A stretch of DNA of 39,022 bases from Pseudomonas gregormendelii. GTDB lineage: Bacteria; Pseudomonadota; Gammaproteobacteria; Pseudomonadales; Pseudomonadaceae. Numbering within the stretch: position 1 is the stretch's first letter; every line of letters starts with the position of its first letter. A program made the position numbers and the translations under genes. This document shows positions 33,729 through 39,022 of the stretch, in pieces. The stretch spans positions 1 to 39,022 of the forward strand of contig NZ_JADEVO010000047.1 of the NCBI RefSeq assembly GCF_017114825.1, written 5' to 3'. The notes under the pieces are model-generated. The model was given only the letters and a program-made list of their open reading frames with translations. It made no database searches and was not told the DNA's origin.

Positions 33729-34600
33729 AGTACGCCTTTATTAAGCAGCAAGCGGGTCATTACGCGATTCGACGGCTTTGCTTGACGCTCAAGGTTCATC
33801 CCAGCGGCTACTACGCGTGGCTATCAGAACCAAAATCTGCGCGAGCCAAGCACGATCAGCGACTGCTTGGACTGATCAAACACTCCTGGCTGGAAAGCGG
33901 TGGCGTTTATGGCTATCGCAAGATTCATGATGACCTGCGAGAGGTTGGTGAGAGCTGTGGTCGTCACCGGGTGGCTAGGTTGATGCGCCTTGAAGGTTTA
34001 CGTTCTCAGACTGGGTATCGACGGAGGCCGGGAAAATATGGCGGTAAACCAGCCGTTGCCTCACCGAACTTACTGAAGCGCCAATTCGATGTCAGAGAAC
34101 CCAACAAAGTCTGGGTCACAGACATTACCTACATCCGAACATATGAAGGCTGGCTGTATTTGGCTGTGGTGCTCGATCTGTTTTCACGCCAGATCATTGG
34201 TTGGACAATGAAGTCGCAGATGACCAGCGACGTAGCCATTGATGCACTGGTGATGGCGGTTTGGAGACGTAAGCCGAAGCAAGAGGTGATGATCCACTCG
34301 GATCAAGGCAGTCAGTACAGCAGCTCAGACTGGCGAAGCTTCTTGAAAGCTAACAACCTGGTAGCCAGCATGAGTCGTCGAGGTAACTGCCACGACAACG
34401 CTGTGTCGGAGAGCCTTTTCCAGCTGCTAAAGCGGGAACGGATCAAGCGTAAAATCTACACTACACGCCAGGATGCTCGGGATGATGTGTTCGATTACAT
34501 CGAGATGTTTTACAACCCAAAACGACGCCACAGTTTCAACAATCAGCTGTCACCGGTAGAGTTTGAAAAGCATTACGCAGCGAGCCTGGAGAGTGTCTAG
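33719..34600 (+). CDS. IS3-family transposase OrfB (DDE)
   Basis: 293 residues from GTG 33719, overlapping the end of OrfA and normally made as an OrfAB fusion. The DDE triad is present in VWVTDITYI (first Asp), IHSDQGSQYSS (second Asp) and NAVSESLFQLLK (Glu). The N-terminal HTH_21 region (HYAIRRLCLTLKVHPSGYYAWL) and the HSFNNQLSPVEFE ending are normal for IS51/IS3-type elements. The reading frame is intact, but the damaged OrfA makes the element unlikely to move by itself. Confidence 0.88.
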   Translation: MRLKYAFIKQQAGHYAIRRLCLTLKVHPSGYYAWLSEPKSARAKHDQRLLGLIKHSWLESGGVYGYRKIHDDLREVGESCGRHRVARLMRLEGLRSQTGYRRRPGKYGGKPAVASPNLLKRQFDVREPNKVWVTDITYIRTYEGWLYLAVVLDLFSRQIIGWTMKSQMTSDVAIDALVMAVWRRKPKQEVMIHSDQGSQYSSSDWRSFLKANNLVASMSRRGNCHDNAVSESLFQLLKRERIKRKIYTTRQDARDDVFDYIEMFYNPKRRHSFNNQLSPVEFEKHYAASLESV

Positions 34601-34695
34601 AAAACCCGGGGCGATTCACTCAGAGGTGAGATTGTGTGCAAATTATTCTGCGCCTGAACCTTGCTGGACACTCTGGGCCGAATTCGAGGCTAACG

Positions 34696-35046
34696 ATGAT
34701 AGGTAACGGCAGACGCTGGACAGTGAAATGCCAGGACTATGGTGACGGCTCAGGCGACGCCGTTGTCGACTTACCGCCTGAACTTGTCGCAGAAATGGGC
34801 TGGGAAGCTGAAGACGAGTTCAGTATCGAATGCGAGGATGGAGTAATAGTTTGGAGGCCCCAATACAGTGCGCATCCGACGCCCAATAAACTGCGGGCTC
34901 TGACATGCTTCTATGGCTCTGGTGTGCCTATTCCTCCAATCATAACCGACATGCATAATCCGCAAAGATATGCCGCTTCGATTTCGGCCGTCTGCTGTAG
35001 TCATCGCAATCAAAAGGTTGGCTTCGTCTCATTCATCATCGGCTGA
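34696..35046 (+). CDS. AbrB/MazE-like small DNA-binding protein, antitoxin-type
   Basis: 116 residues from ATG 34696. The core NGRRWTVKCQDYGDGSGDAVVDLPPELVAEMGWEAEDEFSIECEDGVIVWRPQ is a swapped-hairpin AbrB-type beta-strand domain of the MazE group common in Pseudomonas. Its C-terminal tail is unusually long and Pro/His/Cys-rich and may be an artefact of a frame change after the normal end. It overlaps the convergent gene at 35277 by 18 bp. No clear toxin partner gene is adjacent. Confidence 0.55.
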   Translation: MIGNGRRWTVKCQDYGDGSGDAVVDLPPELVAEMGWEAEDEFSIECEDGVIVWRPQYSAHPTPNKLRALTCFYGSGVPIPPIITDMHNPQRYAASISAVCCSHRNQKVGFVSFIIG

Positions 35047-35277
35047 TAACGGTGAATTGATGTCAATTTCAATGTCGCCGACCAGCGAATTAATGCGCGC
35101 GAGAAGCCTCGCATCCACAGTTTGCAAACGCTCTGGGTTGGCTGCGATATCACGTTCCAAGAGATCCAGAAAAAGCGGTAGCACCGGATCATTATCCGTT
35201 GCCTCTGTGCATGCCGGCTCAGCATCGCCGTCTGGACAGAAGTTGGAACTGGATGAGGTGAGATGATGGTCATTCAT
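35029..35277 (-). CDS. Small hypothetical acidic protein
   Basis: 82 residues from ATG 35277. Low-complexity Ser start, then NDPVLPLFLDLLERDIAANPERLQTVDARLLARINSLVGDIEIDINSPLSADDE. It reads as two helices with an acidic end. I do not recognise a defined family, though the type occurs next to small Pseudomonas genes. The ORF is open further upstream to 35313. It overlaps the AbrB-like gene tail. Confidence 0.5.
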   Translation of the reverse strand: MNDHHLTSSSSNFCPDGDAEPACTEATDNDPVLPLFLDLLERDIAANPERLQTVDARLLARINSLVGDIEIDINSPLSADDE

Positions 35278-35355
35278 AGCTTGGACATTACCCTCGACCT
35301 GACTCGAAGGCAATCGAGGGGCGGCGCTTTCATTTGGCCTTTTTGATGGAGCTGG

Positions 35356-35673
35356 TCAGAGCGAGCTCAGCAGGCGTTCAAGCTGCTCATGCTCCCAGCT
35401 ACTCAGGAGGCCAACTGGGTCGGTGCTATAACGCTGCCAGAATTCGAGTGTCCCTACTCGGCCATCAGGCGACCTGCAGTACTCGCAGTAGTCCAGGGTG
35501 TCACAGTCATTGAAGAGGGTGAGTACCCAGCCATCAGTCCTCACGGGCATGAGGCCATGATAGATCTCGCTTCAAGACTGAATGTAGCCTCGCGTCATGA
35601 TGCGTTTACCGAGCGCGACGTCCGTCAGTATCTTGCAGACCTCGAGGGCGGTGAGAGGAGAGGTTGTGTTCAA
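35356..35673 (-). pseudogene. DUF7693-like gene with an internal TGA
   Basis: The C-terminal half (from MPVRTDGWVLTLFNDCDTLDYCEYCRSPDGRVGTLEFW to LLSSWEHEQLERLLSSL) is a DUF7693-type sequence with the LFNDCDxLDYC signature. The upstream part, in the same frame, is TTSPLTALEVCKILTDVALGKRIMTRGYIQS, then TGA (35572-35574), then SEIYHGL. A tryptophan codon fits at that position (TGG to TGA). The start may be TTG 35673 because no ATG is in frame. Members are typically about 105 residues, which fits this span. Confidence 0.65.
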
Positions 35674-35770
35674 ATCAATCTACGCTCGAGTCATCGCTTG
35701 CCCGGCTAAGCGGTGGTGTGCAGTAAATGGAGAGATCGCTCCTTCGGGCCAATGGGCCCGGCTCACATAA

Positions 35771-35950
35771 TCAGCCGAGCATCTCCTTGATGATAGATGC
35801 AACGTTGTTGGCATCGTCGATTCCTCGGTGATATGTACCCTGCCAAACTAGGCCCATGGCCTCTACCGTTTGCTTAAGACCCTTCTGTTGATTGTCGTAT
35901 AGGCCTTTATGCCATTTCCTCACGTTGAAGTGCTGCAGACCGGAGAGCAG
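35771..35950 (-). pseudogene. C-terminal fragment of a DEDDh exonuclease
   Basis: Sixty codons in frame: HFNVRKWHKGLYDNQQ...GLKQTVEAMGLVWQGTYHRGIDDANNVASIIKEMLG, then TGA. The HRGIDDAxN ending is the third exonuclease motif (H-x4-D) of the ExoIII/DEDDh 3'-5' exonuclease family. The N-terminal two thirds, with the DxE and first catalytic residues, are absent to the right of about 35950, so the piece is inactive. A hairpin CGGGCC-AATG-GGCCCG just downstream may have been its terminator. Confidence 0.7.
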
Positions 35951-36213
35951 GTAAGGGCACGCAGCAGGCTAGTGGAGTTCGGGTTCATTAGATCACTACA
36001 GAGGGGCTAGTGACGGTGATGCCGGACGCCATTGTTGAGATCTGACCCCTTGTTAGCGATGAAAACCCTGGGTTAGACGTGATAAGGGATCGTTTTCCGG
36101 ATACGTGAATTCGCCGGATTGGCTAATGCCTGATTTGGGTGGAAAAAAACATACCAACTTAGCAGGGCCAGCTACGCTTCAGCGTGAATTCGCAAGACAG
36201 GGATCGTCATCAC
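35951..36213. other. Upstream region of the kinase-PurZ-like operon
   Basis: About 260 bp with no coding signal. It must hold the operon promoter unless that comes from further upstream. I see no confident -35/-10 pair. A run of A (GGAAAAAAACATAC) occurs near 36140. Confidence 0.4.
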
Positions 36214-36753
36214 GTGAAGCGACTACTTCTTTTGAGCGGCCCGATTGCCGGTGGCAAGACGTCAGTTTCTGGTTCGCTACAAGAAAGCCATGGGTTTGTT
36301 CCCATCAGCAGTGGCTCTTTTCTGCGGGCACAGCTGGCTGCCCAGAATGAGCCAATTGATCGTCGTACCCTCCAAGAGCTCGGTGACTACCTCGATACAG
36401 CAACTGACTTTTCCTGGCTCATAGAGTCTGTCGCAAGTCCGGCCATCGAAGTTCGACCAGATGCTCATAACTGGTTGCTTGATGCAGTCCGCAAACTCCA
36501 GCAAGTAGCGTTATTCAGGCTCCGTTTCGGAGATGTAGTGAGGCACGTGCACATCGTCGCGCCAGAGTCTGTTCTGGAGCAGCGGTACGCTGCGCGTGGC
36601 TTAAGTCATCTCGAAGACTACCAAGCAAGCGTACTGCACCCGAACGAGCAAAGTGCCCGTTCGTTGGCAGATTTTGCGGACAAAGTTTTGGACACCAAAC
36701 AGTACACACCCTTGGAAATTGCAGATCAGATCATGGATATCTGGGAGAAGTAG
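36214..36753 (+). CDS. P-loop nucleotide-kinase-like protein of a PurZ-like operon
   Basis: 179 residues from GTG 36214 (K-R-L-L-L-L-S-G), preferred over GTG 36184 because AGGGA precedes it and the Walker motif then lies at the usual place. Walker A is GPIAGGKTS (about 9-17). Later stretches LDAVRKLQQVALFRLRFGDVVRHVHIVAPESVLEQRYAARG match the LID/base segment of small nucleotide kinases (dNMP or dephospho-CoA kinase fold). Similar wording occurs in the N-terminal domain of the next protein, so the two are related. The stop is 3 bp before the next start. The substrate cannot be told. Confidence 0.7.
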   Translation: MKRLLLLSGPIAGGKTSVSGSLQESHGFVPISSGSFLRAQLAAQNEPIDRRTLQELGDYLDTATDFSWLIESVASPAIEVRPDAHNWLLDAVRKLQQVALFRLRFGDVVRHVHIVAPESVLEQRYAARGLSHLEDYQASVLHPNEQSARSLADFADKVLDTKQYTPLEIADQIMDIWEK

Positions 36754-36756
36754 TAC

Positions 36757-38436
36757 ATGGAAACTCGGCAGATTGTGGTGATTAGCGGGAAGACCTGTAG
36801 CGGCAAGAGTGGATTGGCCAGTTTGTTGGAAAAGGAATTTGGTTTCGCCGTGGTCAGCAATCGCCGATTCATTGATGACCCTCAATGGCGCCTACGGATG
36901 GAACAACCAGAGATGCTTGATCGGCGACGCGAACTCGATGATGTCGACTTCAACCAGTGGATGCTTCTGGAAACCCGTGCAATGTGCGAGAAGGAAAAGG
37001 ATGGCCGACCGTTAGTCGTTGATCACCTTAATACGCTAGAACAGGTGCTGCAGTTTCGACAGGCATTCGGAGCCGACCTCGTGCATGTCCACCTATACGC
37101 CGGTGACCCAACGCTTCAAGCGCGCTACGCGAAACGAGTTGAGGGTGACTCCGATCCCTTGCCCTATGACGACGTAAATCAGCTGAAGGATGCTGCCGAA
37201 ATTCAGGCGCTCAAAGATGATGCTGACGTGCGCGTTTACACCGAGCGCTCGGATTCGAATGACACGCTTGTGCGAGTCGCCGCCCGTTTGCATCTGTACA
37301 CACCACCTGAAATCAGGTGTGTCGACGTGCTGATTGGCGGGCAGTACGGAAGCGAGGGCAAAGGCAATATCGTTGCGTACCTCGCGCGTGAATACGATGT
37401 GATGGTTCGCGTCGGTGGCCCCAACGCAGGACATACCGTGGCGAGTGCCGTCGGCACGTTTACTTATCATCACTTGCCGTCAGCATCTCGTGACGTGACA
37501 GCGCGACTGCTTCTAGGCCCAGGCATGACCATTCATTTACCTGGGCTTTTGAAGGAGATTGATGATTGTAGTATAGGGCCTGATCGCTTATTCATTGATC
37601 CCCAAGCAACCATCATTGAAGAAGCAGACCGTGACGCAGAACAAGTGCATCTGGTCTCGACCATCGCCTCGACCGGAAGTGGAAGCGGTGCTGCGGCTGC
37701 ACGGCGTATTTTGAGTCGGGGTAAGGCGACGATCAGGTTGGCCAAGGATGTTGATGAGCTGCGACCGTATGTTGGCACCCCGGGAAACTATCGTGGCTCT
37801 ACATCAGACCGTCTAGAGGAGGCTTACCGCAGTGGTCAATCTATCCTGCTGGAAGGTACGCAGGGCAGTGGTTTGAGCATTTTCCATGGCGACTATCCGT
37901 ACGTGACCTCCCGGGACACCAACGTTGCAGGATGTCTCGCTGAGGCTGGGATATCCCCCAGCAGAGTCCGAAAAATCCTGATGGTGATTCGACCCATGCC
38001 CATCCGTGTTGGCGACCCCGATGGCAGCGAGGGCCACATTTCGGGAAGGCTCAAACATCCGACGACTTTTGATGAAATTGCACAATTTGCAGATCTTGAG
38101 GCAGACGCTTTAAACGCCGCCGAGAAAACGTCCACAACAAACCGTAACCGGAAGGTTGGCTGGTTCGAGTGGGATCAATTCCGAAAAGCGTGCGCCCTCA
38201 ACGCACCGACGGACATCGTCCTGACCTTTGCGGATTACCTTAAGGCCACAAACCGTAACGCTCGTCGGTTCGAACAGTTGCATTCAGATACGATCAAATT
38301 CGTGGAGGAGCTTGAACGCGTATCCCAGGCGCCCGTTTCGCTAATTAACACGCGGTTCACCCGAGACCCAGACCCCAGTGATTTGCGATCGCTGATCGAT
38401 CGACGCAACTGGACTGCACGTTCCGACAGGAGATAA
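36757..38436 (+). CDS. P-loop kinase fused to an adenylosuccinate-synthetase (PurZ/PurA-like) domain
   Basis: 559 residues. The first about 180 are a P-loop kinase (Walker A GKTCSGKS, residues 11-18; FRQAFGADLVHVHLYAGDPTLQARYAKR like the first gene). From about 189 to the end is a complete PurA-fold: GGQYGSEGKGNI (195-205), VRVGGPNAGHT (His226), LLLGPGM, STIASTGSGSGAAAAR, LLEGTQGSGLSI...YPYVTSRDTN, MPIRVG, and TTNRNRKVGW (460-469) for aspartate binding. PurA has Asp where this has Ser199 (G-S-E-G-K-G). Phage PurZ also has Ser there. The reaction should be GTP-dependent condensation of a purine nucleotide with Asp, maybe dGMP. Ribosome site GGAGAAG precedes ATG. Strongly linked to both neighbours by 3-bp gaps. 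Confidence 0.85.
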   Translation: METRQIVVISGKTCSGKSGLASLLEKEFGFAVVSNRRFIDDPQWRLRMEQPEMLDRRRELDDVDFNQWMLLETRAMCEKEKDGRPLVVDHLNTLEQVLQFRQAFGADLVHVHLYAGDPTLQARYAKRVEGDSDPLPYDDVNQLKDAAEIQALKDDADVRVYTERSDSNDTLVRVAARLHLYTPPEIRCVDVLIGGQYGSEGKGNIVAYLAREYDVMVRVGGPNAGHTVASAVGTFTYHHLPSASRDVTARLLLGPGMTIHLPGLLKEIDDCSIGPDRLFIDPQATIIEEADRDAEQVHLVSTIASTGSGSGAAAARRILSRGKATIRLAKDVDELRPYVGTPGNYRGSTSDRLEEAYRSGQSILLEGTQGSGLSIFHGDYPYVTSRDTNVAGCLAEAGISPSRVRKILMVIRPMPIRVGDPDGSEGHISGRLKHPTTFDEIAQFADLEADALNAAEKTSTTNRNRKVGWFEWDQFRKACALNAPTDIVLTFADYLKATNRNARRFEQLHSDTIKFVEELERVSQAPVSLINTRFTRDPDPSDLRSLIDRRNWTARSDRR

Positions 38437-38439
38437 TAA

Positions 38440-38907
38440 ATGGATCTGGACAAGCTGATCGAGCTCTATCCTCGGGTCTACCACATGGCAGAGCGTGGGG
38501 CTTGGGACAGCATTCGTACACGTGGGTTGATGAGTACGACAGCAGTTCTCGATCATCTCGCGATTGAAGGTGATGATAGGGCTCGATACGAGAGTGAGCA
38601 CCGCGACCGGAAGATGGATGTTATAGCAGGTGACCCTGCGAACATTGTGCTTCGTGATCAGAAACCAATGCCTGAGGAGCGGCTGATAAATGCCCTTAAG
38701 GATGGAACGACACCACGACAGTGGTATGAACTGATCAACCGCAAGGTCTTCTTCTGGGCTGAGGAAACAAGACTTCATCGGCTGCTCGGCGCTCGCGATT
38801 ATCGCAAGCTCGAGCACGATGTCTTGACTCTGGATTCGGCGATGTTCATTCCCGCATATGCAGAAGCCATTTGGCTGTGCCATATGAACTCGGGCTGTTG
38901 GCGCTGA
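38440..38907 (+). CDS. DUF7002 / ADP-ribosyltransferase-like protein, 3' end cut by an IS
   Basis: 152 native residues plus three from the IS end (C-W-R, stop TGA at the IS tip). Motif VYHMAERGAWDSIRTRGLMSTTAVL resembles the N-terminal YH...I..GLLS part of DarT-like/DUF4433 ADP-ribosyltransferases; a later stretch INRKVFFWAEETRLHRLLGARDYRKLEHDVLTLDS is typical of DUF7002. These families share an ART-like fold in my understanding. The C-terminal about one third is missing because the IS inserted at 38896. As found here it is probably inactive. Ribosome site AGGAG precedes ATG 38440. Confidence 0.7.
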   Translation: MDLDKLIELYPRVYHMAERGAWDSIRTRGLMSTTAVLDHLAIEGDDRARYESEHRDRKMDVIAGDPANIVLRDQKPMPEERLINALKDGTTPRQWYELINRKVFFWAEETRLHRLLGARDYRKLEHDVLTLDSAMFIPAYAEAIWLCHMNSGCWR

Positions 38908-39022
38908 TTGAAAACTGACCCACCCTGCCGATTGAAAATTGACCCAGGACGGATTGCTGATTTCTGTCCCAGCAATTGTGGATAAGTTTAGCAGCAGTGC
39001 TCCGGTTCGAGACGCATCAAGC
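38896..39022 (+). mobile_element. End of an IS21-family-like insertion sequence (right flank)
   Basis: The tip TGTTGGCGCTGATT begins at 38896. Two copies of GATTGAAAAYTGACCCA lie at 38906-38922 and 38930-38946. The whole is an inverted copy of 16-142, 126 of 127 bases identical. The element inserts inside the DUF7002-like gene and supplies its stop. The transposase lies beyond the window. Confidence 0.78.

Larger units (their letters stand above)
33389..34618 (+). mobile_element. IS3-family insertion sequence (IS51-like)
   Basis: The 26-bp ends begin TGAATCGCC and end TAGACAC on both sides (33389-33414, and the reverse complement at 34593-34618), with mismatches in the middle. They enclose orfA and orfB with the usual arrangement. 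No matching target duplication was found outside the ends (GGCT left, CTCA right), which suggests an old insertion or rearranged flank. Confidence 0.85.

Noticed and set aside
36757..38436. Plain housekeeping purA
   Set aside because: The Ser in place of Asp, the kinase fusion and the operon partners make it unlike housekeeping purA; activity remains unproved.
1..39022. A functional composite transposon
   Set aside because: Inverted IS ends are seen, but no transposase or target duplication is visible in the window, so I claim only that the region is bracketed.

Overview
The window is most probably from a Pseudomonas (fluorescens/putida/syringae-like) accessory region, on a chromosome island or a plasmid. 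The gene sets, gene order (copABCD-copRS with a ptrA-like gene, czc-type cusCBAF, a DUF7693-type gene) and codon style fit that genus. This is judged from recognised families, not from a database search. No tRNA, rRNA, CRISPR array or replication origin was seen.

The window is bracketed by the same IS21-family end in opposite orientations. Bases 16-142 and 38896-39022 are a 127-bp inverted repeat with one mismatch. The tips (TGTTGGCGCTGATT...) face the interior, so the roughly 38.7 kb between them lies between two inverted IS copies.

Left part (0.2-9.2 kb): a TetR regulator with a clear palindromic operator and two glutathione-transferase genes. Next is a YkgJ-type cysteine-cluster gene. A bufferin (copper-buffering peptide) operon bufABC-doxX runs divergently from an ECF sigma factor/NrsF anti-sigma pair. 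Both divergent promoters carry the same perfect GTAACC-N16-CGAA element. A dmeRF cobalt/nickel efflux operon with G-tract operators follows.

Middle (9.7-30.6 kb): a dense copper/silver block. It holds copZ with its own CueR-type operator, a P1B copper ATPase with YHS and CPMHP...CPKCGM domains, small Met/His-rich proteins, a ptrA-like gene, copABCD, copRS with TTAC-N6-GTAA boxes, an RcnR/NicO nickel-cobalt module, and cusCBAF. Cytoplasmic Cu(I) would be handed by CopZ to the ATPase, periplasmic copper handled by CopA/B/C/D and bufferin, and copper or silver expelled across the outer membrane by CusCBA(F). Several genes carry single lesions: an 8-bp tandem duplication, a 1-nt frameshift in a DUF411 gene and an amber codon in the NicO gene.

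Right part (30.6-36.1 kb): a decaying region with small hypothetical genes, an IS3-family remnant, a nearly complete IS3-family element with a damaged orfA, a diverged two-copy structured repeat, a DUF7693-like gene with an internal TGA and the tail of a DEDDh exonuclease.

The most novel item is the last operon (36.2-38.9 kb). It encodes a small P-loop kinase-like protein, a fusion of a related P-loop kinase to an adenylosuccinate-synthetase (PurA/PurZ) domain whose catalytic Asp position is Ser, and a DUF7002/ADP-ribosyltransferase-like protein truncated by the right IS. The Ser substitution resembles phage PurZ, the enzyme for 2-aminoadenine (Z) nucleotide synthesis. The set looks like a nucleotide-metabolism-based defence or toxin system, but its function is inferred only.
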